Source: Vibrio sp. 10N.286.49.B3 (lineage in GTDB: Bacteria; Pseudomonadota; Gammaproteobacteria; Enterobacterales; Vibrionaceae). From it: a stretch of DNA of 64,000 nt. The notes beneath the pieces were generated by a model that saw only the letters and a list, made by a program, of their open reading frames with translations, did not search any database and had not been told where the DNA came from. Where the stretch lies: contig NZ_MCUV01000013.1 of NCBI RefSeq assembly GCF_002873395.1, forward strand, positions 124,001 through 188,000, read 5' to 3'. Below, one piece after another: positions 26,230 to 34,987 of this stretch (the first letter of the stretch is position 1; every line of letters starts with the position of its first letter). A program made the position numbers and the translations under genes.

Positions 26230-26766
26230 ATGGCACTGAAAGCGTCAGGAAATGTTGGTGAGCTTTGTTACCCTTTTATTTTTGAAGATAGCCCACTATG
26301 CGACTTTGAAATCTTAACCGATGAGCTATGTACCTATACTGGTTTAGCACTATCTCAACTAGTAAGTGGTGAAGTGAGAGATTCGTTAGAGCGACTACAG
26401 CCAAAGATTTTTAACCTCAATGGTTCGATTCGAGGCAAGTGTGGCATTTTTGAGGAAGATATAGCGGAGCTGCTACAAGATCTGCATTACTTCAAAGCGC
26501 AAGTGACCGATGATGCAAAGCGGTTTGTTTTACCACGCGGAGTTGGACCTGTGATCCAATTGCATCAATGCCGTAGTTTGAGTAAAAAAGTGGTACGTAC
26601 GTTGGTATTAGTCGATAAACTGACTACCAAGAAAATACCGGAAACCTTACCTCGCTTTGCGAACATACTGGCGAACTACTACTTTGCACTGACCCGAGTT
26701 CTGAATCAAGAAATGGGCACTGAAGAGCCAGAATATGTCAGTATTAATTACCCTGCACCAAAATAA
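26230..26766 (+). CDS. PduO-type cob(I)alamin adenosyltransferase homologue, N-terminally short
   Basis: A 178-residue all-helical protein. The C-terminal half carries FVLPRGVGPVIQLHQCRSLSKK, equivalent to the conserved FxLPGGxxxxxxLHxxRxxxRRAER of PduO-type adenosyltransferases, and then RFANILANYYFALTRVLN, matching the last conserved helix. The usual N-terminal nucleotide loop (YTRTGDxGxT) is absent. Canonical members transfer adenosyl from ATP to cob(I)alamin. The missing loop and the changed RRAER-equivalent residues make activity doubtful. The gene is divergent from btuF across the riboswitch, which supports a B12 connection. It converges on the ferric reductase-like gene. Confidence 0.65.
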   Translation: MALKASGNVGELCYPFIFEDSPLCDFEILTDELCTYTGLALSQLVSGEVRDSLERLQPKIFNLNGSIRGKCGIFEEDIAELLQDLHYFKAQVTDDAKRFVLPRGVGPVIQLHQCRSLSKKVVRTLVLVDKLTTKKIPETLPRFANILANYYFALTRVLNQEMGTEEPEYVSINYPAPK

Positions 26767-26818
26767 ATAATGTTAGGTTTCACCTAGCTCAACTGTGTCT
26801 TTCAATTTACGAGTTCGA

Positions 26819-28132
26819 CTAACGCATAGAGAAGAACTCTTGATGAAAGGATGACAAGTCGTAATTTATAGATGACAAATCATGGGTTAACTGTTCTGAA
26901 AATGCTGTAGGACCACAAAACCAAATTGAGCATTGTAAAAGGTCAGAGTGTTGCTCAGAGAGTTGTTTAACATCAAGGAACGGTTGAGTGCGCCCATCAA
27001 CTACTTTGAAAGTGATATTACTTTGTTGAGCTTCTTGCTCCAATTCATGAATTAATGTCATGCTTGGGGCATTGGTACAATAATATAGTGTTACCGGTTG
27101 AGTGGGTGAGGGGCGTTTCTGTAATGCCGCTTTGAATGCCGCTATACCAATACCTCCAGCAATCCATATTTGTGGCTTCTGATCATTAAAATCAAAGCAT
27201 CCATAAGGCCCTTCGATGGTGACAGGGTCTCCAGCGAATAGATTACTTTTTAATGTCGAAGTGAAATCACCTAGCTCTTTGATCAAAAAACGTAACTGTC
27301 CATTATCGGTATCGGTACTTGCAATGGTAAAAGGGTGAATATTGTTTTGACCAAAATTTAGGTAAGCAAATTGTCCATCAGCATGGCCTGGCCAATTGGC
27401 TACGGATAGATGCAAATCTGTGACTCTATTTTTATTATCATGAGATAAGCTAGAGACATGACCCTCTTGGATTCTTTTTTTACCAACGTAACCACTTAGG
27501 CTCCATAAAGCAGCAAATATACCTATCATGATAATACCTAAAGTAAAGTAAGTGATAGGGTAAGGCCAGTAGCTATGTTTCAGTAAGACAGCACTATGGT
27601 AGGCAATGATCAGAAAGCAAAACGCCATCAATTTATGCGTAAGTTTGAATTTTTTATAACCAATAGTACCAAGTAATGAAATGACACCAAGTATAAGCAT
27701 GAGATAAAAAGCCCACTCTCCAACGCCTTCAGCACCAGAACGTAATGGGCGAATGATCGAATAAAGTGAGTCGGGATTGATATTTCCAACCCCTTTTTCA
27801 GGTTTCGAGAGTATTTCCCAGCGAACTAAGTACTTCGGAATAATAGCTATTGCCCAATGCAATATGGCAAAAGCTAATGAAGTGATCCCAAGCCATTTAT
27901 GTAAATGATAAGACTTATCTAAACCGTGCGTAAATTTTTCAATAAATGGCAAACGCAAAGCAAGCAACATGACTGCAACCATCAAGGTCACTGTAATAAT
28001 GCCACTATATTGAACGAAAGCGCTTCTATACTGGAAAAAATTAGTCAAGCTGAATAACTGAGGTTCTGCTTGTAACCAAAATAGGGATAGAACAATTAAA
28101 AATACGGTGAATTTAAAGTAGGTATTTTTCAT
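26819..28132 (-). CDS. Ferric reductase-like flavocytochrome (FRE/NOX-type)
   Basis: A 437-residue inner-membrane protein. Residues about 1-215 contain six or so helices with His residues in the ferric-reductase transmembrane pattern (KSYHLHKWLG, ILHWAIAI, AYHSAVLLKHSYW). Residues 225-437 form a ferredoxin-reductase-like module: HPFTIAST binds FAD, GPYGCF follows, and the pyridine nucleotide site is in WIAGGIGIAAFKAAL and WFCGPTAF. It is expected to pass electrons from NAD(P)H through flavin and haem to an acceptor outside the cytoplasm, possibly ferric iron. The acceptor is not defined by sequence, and no Fur box was seen upstream. Confidence 0.78.
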   Translation of the reverse strand: MKNTYFKFTVFLIVLSLFWLQAEPQLFSLTNFFQYRSAFVQYSGIITVTLMVAVMLLALRLPFIEKFTHGLDKSYHLHKWLGITSLAFAILHWAIAIIPKYLVRWEILSKPEKGVGNINPDSLYSIIRPLRSGAEGVGEWAFYLMLILGVISLLGTIGYKKFKLTHKLMAFCFLIIAYHSAVLLKHSYWPYPITYFTLGIIMIGIFAALWSLSGYVGKKRIQEGHVSSLSHDNKNRVTDLHLSVANWPGHADGQFAYLNFGQNNIHPFTIASTDTDNGQLRFLIKELGDFTSTLKSNLFAGDPVTIEGPYGCFDFNDQKPQIWIAGGIGIAAFKAALQKRPSPTQPVTLYYCTNAPSMTLIHELEQEAQQSNITFKVVDGRTQPFLDVKQLSEQHSDLLQCSIWFCGPTAFSEQLTHDLSSINYDLSSFHQEFFSMR

Positions 28133-28654
28133 AGTCGCGCCTTGCTGCCAGATTTTATCTATGAGAATAGCTGTTAGTTTGTCAATGAGCGTCAGTGATG
28201 AGTAAATCTATGTAAAGGTCTAATAGATGATTAAGCGGATAAAAAATTACGAGTATGAGATGCTCTGGTTAACCATTTGTTGCGATGACGAGGGTCGAAG
28301 TGAAAAATTAAGCATATGTATGAGTAATTCATAAAGTGAATAGTGTGATGAATAGCATGTTTTTAGCTTTATTTTCCTAAGGGCCAACCTCACAGAAGGA
28401 GAGGGGTTAGCACTAATAAAGATCTTACCTCATGTCATTTGTATTGCTTTTGAACTATTTTAGAGTATTTATTAGACTCTTTAGTGGTTTGATGTGGTCA
28501 TTTTAGTTTTTTTGTCTGTACAAATAATTTTAATCTATCTAAATAGCTCATCTTTTTCAGTCATCCAATACTTGCTTTCAAATCATGAGACGTATATTCT
28601 TATCTCGATATAAACATACAATATGATATTTAATCTTATTTTTAGGAGTTAGAC
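28133..28654. other. Intergenic region upstream of the beta-hydroxyacid dehydrogenase
   Basis: About 520 bp with no ORF I can support. An imperfect hairpin GCCAACCTC ... GAGGGGTTAGC lies near 28382-28412. The right end is AT-rich promoter-like DNA leading to the ribosome site TAGGAG before 28655. The size leaves room for an unannotated small RNA, but nothing specific supports one. Confidence 0.5.
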
Positions 28655-29536
28655 ATGACTAAACCAGTAATCGGTTTCATCGGCCTTGGTCTTATGGGCG
28701 GCAACATGGTTGAAAACCTACAAACACGTGGTTACCAAGTTAACGTAATGGACCTTAACCAAGATGCAGTTGATGCTGTACTTGCTCGTGGTAACGCTAC
28801 ACAGTTCACTTCTGCTAAAGAACTTGCTGCAGCAAGTGACGTTGTTGAGTTCTGTCTTACAACTTCAGCTGTTGTTGAAAAAATTGTTTACGGTGAAGAC
28901 GGTGTTCTAGCTGGTATCAAAGAAGGTTCAACTCTAATTGACTTCGGTACTTCTATCCCTGCTTCTACTCAAAAAATCGGTGCTGCTCTAGCTGAGAAAG
29001 GCGCTGGCATGATCGATGCTCCTCTAGGTCGTACACCTGCACACGCTAAAGATGGTCTTCTAAACATCATGGCTGCTGGCGACATGGAAACTTTCAACAA
29101 AGTTAAGCCTCTTCTAGAAGAGCAAGGCGAAAACGTATTCCACCTAGGTAAACTAGGTTCAGGTCACGTTACTAAGCTTGTAAACAACTTCATGGGTATG
29201 ACTACTGTTGCTACTATGTCTCAAGCGTTTGCTGTTGCAAAACTTGCTGGTGTTGACGGTCAACAGTTATTCGACATCATGTCTGCTGGTCCTTCTAACT
29301 CTCCATTCATGCAGTTCTGTAAGTTCTACGCTGTAGATGGCGAAGAAAAATTAGGTTTCTCTGTTGCAAACGCAAACAAAGACCTTGGTTACTTCCTAGA
29401 GCTAGTTAAAGACTTAGGTACTGAGTCTCTAATCGCTGAAGGTACTTCTAAGAGCCTACAAGCAGCAGTTGATGCTGGCCTAGGTCAAAACGACGTACCA
29501 GTAATCTTCGACTACTTCACTAAACTAGAGAAGTAA
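28655..29536 (+). CDS. NAD(P)-dependent beta-hydroxyacid dehydrogenase (HIBADH/YihU-like)
   Basis: A 293-residue 3-hydroxyisobutyrate dehydrogenase-family enzyme. The Rossmann motif GFIGLGLMGGNMVENL is at the N-terminus, with catalytic-region motifs DAPLGRTPAHAKDG (substrate site) and the proton-donor Lys in GHVTKLVNNFMG. The family includes sulfolactaldehyde reductase YihU, tartronate semialdehyde reductase and 3-hydroxyisobutyrate dehydrogenase; the substrate here is unknown. Codon choice is extremely biased toward preferred codons (CTA, GGT, AAC, GCT), which implies a very abundant protein. The ribosome site is TAGGAG, and a strong terminator follows at 29544. It is monocistronic. Confidence 0.85.
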   Translation: MTKPVIGFIGLGLMGGNMVENLQTRGYQVNVMDLNQDAVDAVLARGNATQFTSAKELAAASDVVEFCLTTSAVVEKIVYGEDGVLAGIKEGSTLIDFGTSIPASTQKIGAALAEKGAGMIDAPLGRTPAHAKDGLLNIMAAGDMETFNKVKPLLEEQGENVFHLGKLGSGHVTKLVNNFMGMTTVATMSQAFAVAKLAGVDGQQLFDIMSAGPSNSPFMQFCKFYAVDGEEKLGFSVANANKDLGYFLELVKDLGTESLIAEGTSKSLQAAVDAGLGQNDVPVIFDYFTKLEK

Positions 29537-29543
29537 TTCGAAC

Positions 29544-29602
29544 ATAACCCTACTTTGGTGTGGCTATGCAAATGGCCACCCTTTAGTGGGGTTATCTCTT
29601 TT
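29544..29602 (+). terminator. Strong terminator after the dehydrogenase gene
   Basis: ATAACCCTACT pairs with AGTGGGGTTAT (one mismatch) enclosing an inner TGGC/GCCA stem, followed by CTCTTTTTTT. It ends 130 bp before rsuA. Confidence 0.8.
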
Positions 29603-29732
29603 TTAAACCCTCGCTTTTACTCTTCCGTTTCATCGCTTCAAACTCCCTCATTTTTATCTTCTTATTTAAATGAATTGGTATTCTGCTTCATCAGGCAGCA
29701 TAATAGCCGCCCATTAAATAAAAGTATTCATA

Positions 29733-30419
29733 ATGCGCCTTGATAAATTTATTTGTAAAAGTACAGAGCTCACTAAAGCGATGGCATTAGAAGTGATCCA
29801 TGCCGGTAATGTTAGTGTCAATGGTGATATTTCTCTTAACGAAAGGATGCAAGTTCACGCAAACAATAGCGTGATGTTGCAAGATAAAGCGCTTAAACTC
29901 CGTCCTTTTCGTTATCTTTTAATGCATAAACCGGCTGGAACCATTTGTTCTAATATTGATGAAGTTTATCCATCGTTATTTAATGATATCGCTATCGAGA
30001 AGCGTGATGAGTTACATATTGCTGGTCGATTGGATGCTGATACGACAGGTTTAGTACTTATTACCGATGATGGGCATTGGTCATACAATATAACGCTCCC
30101 GAGTAAAAACTGCAGCAAGGTTTATCGAGTCGGGTTAGCGCGACCTATCGATGAAAGTGCGATAGAGCAGTTTAAAGTTGGCGTTAAGTTACAAGGCGAA
30201 ACACAGTTAACGCTCCCGGCAAAATTAGCGATCATTAGCGACAAAGATGTCTATCTAACTTTAACTGAAGGGAAGTTCCATCAGGTTAAGCGTATGTTTG
30301 CCGCCATCGGTAATCGCGTTATCTCTTTACATCGAGAGAAAATCGGTGATATTACGTTAGATGTTGATGTTGGTCAGTGGCGCTTTTTAACTCAAGAAGA
30401 AGTGAATACTTTTCTTTAA
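29733..30419 (+). CDS. rsuA: 16S rRNA pseudouridine(516) synthase RsuA
   Basis: A 228-residue enzyme that isomerises U516 of 16S rRNA. An N-terminal S4-like RNA-binding domain (MRLDKFICKSTELTKAMALEVI) is followed by the catalytic domain with the family motif GRLDADTTGLVLIT (Asp101 catalytic) and KVYRV. The length matches E. coli RsuA (231). It converges on the ABC exporter gene with only 10 bp between stop codons, so their transcripts must overlap. Confidence 0.9.
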   Translation: MRLDKFICKSTELTKAMALEVIHAGNVSVNGDISLNERMQVHANNSVMLQDKALKLRPFRYLLMHKPAGTICSNIDEVYPSLFNDIAIEKRDELHIAGRLDADTTGLVLITDDGHWSYNITLPSKNCSKVYRVGLARPIDESAIEQFKVGVKLQGETQLTLPAKLAIISDKDVYLTLTEGKFHQVKRMFAAIGNRVISLHREKIGDITLDVDVGQWRFLTQEEVNTFL

Positions 30420-30429
30420 GTTTTGCACC

Positions 30430-32259
30430 CTACATATCACCTAGAAAACCACCGGTCTGATGTGCCCATAGTTGAGCATAAATGCCTCCTGTTGCGAGCA
30501 ATTCATGATGAGTACCTTGCTCAACAATTTGACCGTTATCTATAACAATTAATCGATCCATCGCTGATATTGTCGACAGGCGGTGTGCAATGGCGATGAC
30601 GGTTTTATTCTCCATTAAGGCTTCTAGGTTTTCCTGAATAGCCGACTCAACCTCAGAATCGAGTGCCGATGTCGCTTCATCCATGATCAGTATTGGCGCA
30701 TTTTTTAATAGCACACGAGCAATGGCAATACGCTGGCGTTGTCCGCCGGATAATTTCACACCACGCTCTCCAACCTCAACAGCAAAACCTTGATTACCAT
30801 TTTCATCTTTTAACTCTTGAATAAAATCATAAGCATGAGCTTGTTTTGTCGCTTTGATCAATGCCTCTTCACTCGCTTCAGGATCGCCATATAAAATGTT
30901 TTCGCGAATGGAGCGATGCAACAGTGATGTATCCTGGGTGATCATGCCAATTTGCTTACGCAGTGAATCTTGGCTAACAGTAGCGATGTCTTGATCATCA
31001 ATACGAATATGCCCAGATTGAATATCATAAAAACGCAGAAGTAGGTTAACTAGGCTTGATTTACCAGCACCAGAGCGACCGACAAAGCCCACTTTTTCAC
31101 CAGGTTTAAAGGTAAGGTTGAGATCCTTAAAGACGGGTTTCTCTTGGTTATAATAAAAATTCACCTGATCAAAATCGATTTTGCCATTACTTACCTGCAG
31201 CGAAGGCGCGTTTGCTGCATCTTCTATTTCCACATCAGTCGAAATCGTGTTCATGCTATCGATAACGGTACCGATATTTTCAAATAGGGTGCTGACTTCC
31301 CACATAATCCACTTCGACATACCTTGTACACGCAGCGCAATACTGATAGCAACCGCAATCACTCCGATAGTGACGCTAGCATCTAACCACAGTGTCACAG
31401 AGAGGGCAGCGATGGAGAAAAGCAGTAAGTAGTTAATGGTATCAACACTTAGCAGCAGGCAAGTCACCATACGCATTTGACGATATACCGTTTTTAGAAA
31501 CAGTTTAAAGCTACTTTCTACGTACTCTTTTTCACGCTCAGAATGGGAGAAAAGTTTAATGGTTGTAATGTTGGTATAAGTATCAACCACTCTACCTGTC
31601 ATGATAGAACGTGCATCGGCTTGGTCGGTTGCGACACGTTTCATCTTGGGAATAAAGTACAATTGGATCAAGATATAACAGATTAGCCAGATAATAATAG
31701 GCAGCATGAGTAGAAGATCGGATTGTCCCATCATCCAGATCATAGAGACAAAATAGACCGATATATAGACTAAGACATCAAGTAACTTCATCATGGTTTC
31801 ACGTACTGCTAATGAACTTTGCATGACCTTTGTCGCCACTCGTCCAGCAAAATCACGCTGGAAGAAACTCACACTCTGTTTTAATAAATAACGATGCACG
31901 GACCAGCGAATCGACATAGGATAATTGCCCAATAATGTCTGATGCATGATCATTGAATGGAGGAGTCCAAGCAGCGGCATAACAAGCGTCACCAGCAATA
32001 GCATTGTGGTCATTTTCTCACCCTGATCGACCCAGAATGTGGCGCGATCTTGAGTACTTAATATATCCACCAACTGTCCCATGTAGCTAAGTAGCACCAC
32101 TTCGGCTATGGCGATCAAAGCACTAAGAGAAGACATGATAAGCAAAGGTACTTCAAAGCCTTTTGTATAGTGACGACAAAACCCCACCAATGTTTTCGGC
32201 GGTTTTTGTGGCTCTTGTGCAGGGAAGGGGTTCGTTAAGTTTTCAAACCAATTAAACAT
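30430..32259 (-). CDS. ABC exporter, fused membrane and ATPase domains
   Basis: A 609-residue half-transporter of the MsbA/MdlB type. Six membrane helices occupy about residues 35-330, with RSVHRYLLKQSVSFFQRDFAGRV-like coupling sequence near 125. The ATPase follows with Walker A GRSGAGKSS, signature LSGGQRQR and Walker B ILIMDEATSALD, and His in IAHRLST. It probably acts as a homodimer. The substrate may be a lipid, drug or peptide and cannot be assigned. The gene is alone, divergent from the O-acetylhomoserine sulfhydrylase gene. Confidence 0.85.
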   Translation of the reverse strand: MFNWFENLTNPFPAQEPQKPPKTLVGFCRHYTKGFEVPLLIMSSLSALIAIAEVVLLSYMGQLVDILSTQDRATFWVDQGEKMTTMLLLVTLVMPLLGLLHSMIMHQTLLGNYPMSIRWSVHRYLLKQSVSFFQRDFAGRVATKVMQSSLAVRETMMKLLDVLVYISVYFVSMIWMMGQSDLLLMLPIIIWLICYILIQLYFIPKMKRVATDQADARSIMTGRVVDTYTNITTIKLFSHSEREKEYVESSFKLFLKTVYRQMRMVTCLLLSVDTINYLLLFSIAALSVTLWLDASVTIGVIAVAISIALRVQGMSKWIMWEVSTLFENIGTVIDSMNTISTDVEIEDAANAPSLQVSNGKIDFDQVNFYYNQEKPVFKDLNLTFKPGEKVGFVGRSGAGKSSLVNLLLRFYDIQSGHIRIDDQDIATVSQDSLRKQIGMITQDTSLLHRSIRENILYGDPEASEEALIKATKQAHAYDFIQELKDENGNQGFAVEVGERGVKLSGGQRQRIAIARVLLKNAPILIMDEATSALDSEVESAIQENLEALMENKTVIAIAHRLSTISAMDRLIVIDNGQIVEQGTHHELLATGGIYAQLWAHQTGGFLGDM

Positions 32260-32534
32260 TATTATTCCAAATCGTAGTCAGAGAAGAGGCAGCGAATGAA
32301 AGTATTTACTGCGATTGGTATAAGTATTCTCAACATCATTATTATCAGTATGGCTCATAATCAAATTTAATGTTAAGCAAAGCAGTAAACCAGTATTATA
32401 GACTTGATGGATATAGTTAAATTGATGTAAAAGAAGTTTTTTTATGCTATTTATGATCACTTACTTTGATTGGTATTAGATCTTAGAAAAAATACCTAGG
32501 GCTTAATTGCTCATATATTATTTAAGGAAGAATA

Positions 32535-33803
32535 ATGAAAGACGAAACCCTCTCGATCCATTTTGGTTATGAAACTGATCCGACAACCAAATCGGTAGCC
32601 ACACCTATCTATCAAACCGTTGCTTATGAATTTGATAATGCTCAACATGGTGCTGATCTGTTTAATTTAGAGGTCCCTGGCAATATTTATACTCGCATCA
32701 TGAACCCAACAAATGATGTATTAGAAAAGCGTATGGCTGCATTGGAAGGGGGCATTGCTGGGTTGGCAGTGAGTGCAGGCAGTGCTGCGATTAATTACGC
32801 TATTTTAACTCTAGCGCAAATTGGCGATAATATTGTTGCGACGCCACAGCTTTATGGTGGTTCTTATACGCTATTTGCTCATATGTTGCCAAATCAAGGG
32901 ATTGAAGTTCGCTTCGCAAAGGATGATAAACCTGAGAGTTTGGCAGAGCTTATTGATGATAAAACTAAAGCAATTTTTTGTGAAAGTATTGGTAATCCAG
33001 CAGGTAACATTATTGATTTAGAGCGTGTGGCAGAACTGGCTCATGCGCAAGGTGTCCCTGTGATTGTTGATAATACGGTGGCAACACCTGCACTGTGTAA
33101 GCCGATTGAATTTGGTGCTGATATTGTGGTTCACTCACTGACAAAATACGTTGGTGGTCACGGTACCACACTGGGTGGCATGATCATCGATTCAGGTAAG
33201 TTCCCATGGGCAGAGCATAAAGCACGTTTCCCAGTGTTTAACCAACCTGAGCCTTCTTATCATGGTGTGGTTTATACTGAAGCCTTTGGTCCTGCTGCTT
33301 TTATTGGTCGTGCTCGCACAGTACCACTACGTAATACCGGTTCAGCACTTTCACCAATGAATGCCTTTATGCTCATGCAAGGGTTAGAAACACTGCCACT
33401 ACGTATGGAAAGACATACTGAAAATGCACTTAAAGTGGCGGAATATCTTAACCAGCATGATAAAGTAAGTTGGGTCAATTACGCAGGTCTTATCGATTCG
33501 CCACATCATCACTTAGCGCAAAAGTACATGAAAGGTACCCCGTCTGCGATTCTTTCTTTTGGTTTAAAAGATGGCTACGATGCAGGCGTTCGTTTTTATG
33601 ATGCATTAGCGATCTTTAAACGCTTAGTCAATATAGGCGATGCGAAATCATTAGCGTGTCACCCAGCATCAACCACTCACCGTCAATTGAGCGAGCAAGA
33701 GCAAAAACAAGCAGGTGTTTCTCCTGAAATGATCCGTTTATCAGTAGGGATAGAGCATATTGATGATATCCTTGCCGATCTAGAACAAGCGCTTAATGCT
33801 TAG
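32535..33803 (+). CDS. metY: O-acetylhomoserine sulfhydrylase (MetY)
   Basis: A 422-residue PLP enzyme of the Cys/Met metabolism family that makes homocysteine from O-acetylhomoserine and sulfide. The PLP lysine is Lys204 in HSLTKYVGGHGTTLGG, and PLP phosphate contacts include AGSAAINYAI and YTRIMNPTN. The length (about 420-430) and the insertion after the PLP lysine (FPWAEHKARFPVFNQPEPSYHG) distinguish MetY from cystathionine gamma-synthase (about 385). The gene is monocistronic with a hairpin terminator after it. No SAM riboswitch or MET box was recognised in the 275 bp upstream. Confidence 0.88.
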   Translation: MKDETLSIHFGYETDPTTKSVATPIYQTVAYEFDNAQHGADLFNLEVPGNIYTRIMNPTNDVLEKRMAALEGGIAGLAVSAGSAAINYAILTLAQIGDNIVATPQLYGGSYTLFAHMLPNQGIEVRFAKDDKPESLAELIDDKTKAIFCESIGNPAGNIIDLERVAELAHAQGVPVIVDNTVATPALCKPIEFGADIVVHSLTKYVGGHGTTLGGMIIDSGKFPWAEHKARFPVFNQPEPSYHGVVYTEAFGPAAFIGRARTVPLRNTGSALSPMNAFMLMQGLETLPLRMERHTENALKVAEYLNQHDKVSWVNYAGLIDSPHHHLAQKYMKGTPSAILSFGLKDGYDAGVRFYDALAIFKRLVNIGDAKSLACHPASTTHRQLSEQEQKQAGVSPEMIRLSVGIEHIDDILADLEQALNA

Positions 33804-33841
33804 ATAGACGATAGCAGTATTCAATTCTATGCTTTAGGAAA

Positions 33842-33867
33842 CGTCAGCTTTTTAGCTGGCGTTTTTT
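33842..33867 (+). terminator. Terminator after metY
   Basis: CGTCAGC pairs with GCTGGCG (one G-U) over a 6-nt loop, followed by TTTTTT. The T run reaches the stop codon of the convergent NifW-like gene. Confidence 0.85.
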
Positions 33868-34141
33868 AACGGCGCTGACATGAAGTACAACCTCGACATG
33901 CCGATCGGGTGTGAGGATCTAAACGGCTTCTTTGCACTTTACAGTAGGCATTTTTAAGTGCTCGTCTTGCAGAAAACCAGTCATCTGGCTTCGTTAATAT
34001 CAGATAACCATTAAAGTGTTTTACCAGGGGTAAGCGATATTCGTCAATAAAACGACTGTCAAAGCCAATATCAAAATAGTCCAATGCTTGTTCAATAGAC
34101 TCAAAGCTTTCGATGATTGTCTGGATATCTTGTTTACTCAT
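33866..34141 (-). CDS. NifW-domain protein (nitrogenase-stabilising family) without nitrogenase context
   Basis: A 91-residue protein matching the NifW domain: IEQALDYFDIGFDSRFIDEY, then RLPLVKHFNGYLI, then WFSARRALKNAYCKVQ. NifW protects or helps mature the MoFe protein of nitrogenase. No nif gene is present in the window, and this version ends in a distinctive Cys-rich tail, CRGCTSCQRR, that could bind a metal or be redox active. It is monocistronic and converges on metY. Its role in a presumably non-fixing bacterium is unknown; homologues in other vibrios are, as far as I know, also orphaned. Confidence 0.65.
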   Translation of the reverse strand: MSKQDIQTIIESFESIEQALDYFDIGFDSRFIDEYRLPLVKHFNGYLILTKPDDWFSARRALKNAYCKVQRSRLDPHTRSACRGCTSCQRR

Positions 34142-34353
34142 AATGGCTGCTATTTGGTTGTTTTCTATCCAAAGATGAAAGTATTATCTTCAGTGTAATT
34201 GAATTTGGTCATAGAAACACCTTCTATCACAAAGTGAAGCTTTAAATAAGTTAATCTAGTTTAACGACTATTTAGCTTGATCTAGATCATTTTGTAGTGA
34301 TTAATTTAGCGATATGTTGATAACTCGTTAATATTGATAGTAAGGTTTATCGT

Positions 34354-34536
34354 ATGGAATTAATACAAGATGCTAGATGCTATACCGATGTTTGTGTGAA
34401 AGGAAAGTGGTTCCATTACGATCACTGCACAACCAACGCTTACATGCTAAATGGTGGTGAATCCTCGAACATTGAACTTGCAAAAATGCCTTCTACAGAA
34501 AATGAGTTAGTAGATTTACTATCTGATATGATGTAG
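34354..34536 (+). CDS. Small hypothetical protein, 60 residues
   Basis: A short acidic protein beginning MELIQDARCYTDVCVKGKWFHYDH and ending VDLLSDMM, with three Cys and several aromatics in the first third. No family is recognised. Support for its reality: a ribosome-like TAAGG before the ATG, AT-rich promoter-like DNA upstream, and a good intrinsic terminator 10 bp after the stop, giving a compact stand-alone transcript. Confidence 0.6.
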   Translation: MELIQDARCYTDVCVKGKWFHYDHCTTNAYMLNGGESSNIELAKMPSTENELVDLLSDMM

Positions 34537-34545
34537 CTTAGATCA

Positions 34546-34575
34546 AAGCCGCAACACTATGCGGCTTGAATTTTA
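34546..34575 (+). terminator. Terminator after the 60-residue ORF
   Basis: A perfect 8-bp stem AAGCCGCA/TGCGGCTT with a 6-nt loop, followed by GAATTTTA. Moderately strong. Confidence 0.75.
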
Positions 34576-34713
34576 TTTAGCCTTTCATTATTTAAACGCC
34601 AACTCATATCAATCCTCACTCTTCGACTCTTTATCTATTCTGGCTAACTTGTCACGTCTCTTTTTATTAATCGAATCTATACTGTAGAAACTGTGATAGA
34701 AGAGGTTATGCCA

Positions 34714-34965
34714 ATGTTGAATGAAAACCATGCATTTATTTTAGACTTCCCTGAACTCAAGTTAGATATCGTACAACTTAATCATGATGATCCCATTTTT
34801 AAAGCAGAGCTACAGCGCTATCATCTGTTAGATTTTGATATTAGGCAGTTGGAAATTTCAGGCAGTCCAATCGATGATGACAATATGAACGCCCTGAAAT
34901 TGCAACGTATTGAGTTAAAAGATCGTTTATACAAGCAACTAGTTGAACATCATGATCATTTGTGA
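34714..34965 (+). CDS. YdcH-family (DUF465) small protein
   Basis: An 83-residue helical protein fitting the DUF465/YdcH family: HAFILDFPELK at the N-terminus, FKAELQRYHLLDFDIRQLE in the middle and LKLQRIELKDRLYKQLVEH at the end. These form a short helical hairpin of unknown function. I chose the ATG at 34714 since AGAGG lies 8 bases before it. An in-frame GTG at 34693 and ATG at 34708 are worse placed. It converges on the acyltransferase gene. Confidence 0.75.
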   Translation: MLNENHAFILDFPELKLDIVQLNHDDPIFKAELQRYHLLDFDIRQLEISGSPIDDDNMNALKLQRIELKDRLYKQLVEHHDHL

Positions 34966-34987
34966 TTTTGTTCAATAGATCAAATGA

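Noticed and set aside
29555..29743. Plus-strand 62-residue ORF between the dehydrogenase and rsuA
   Set aside because: It spans the terminator hairpin and overlaps the rsuA start, with no family signal.
32278..32460. Minus-strand 60-residue ORF upstream of the ABC exporter
   Set aside because: It is AT-rich and lacks a ribosome site; looks like chance coding in the intergenic DNA before metY.
33866..34141. Evidence of a nitrogen-fixation locus
   Set aside because: Only the NifW-like gene is present; no nifHDK or assembly gene is found in the window.
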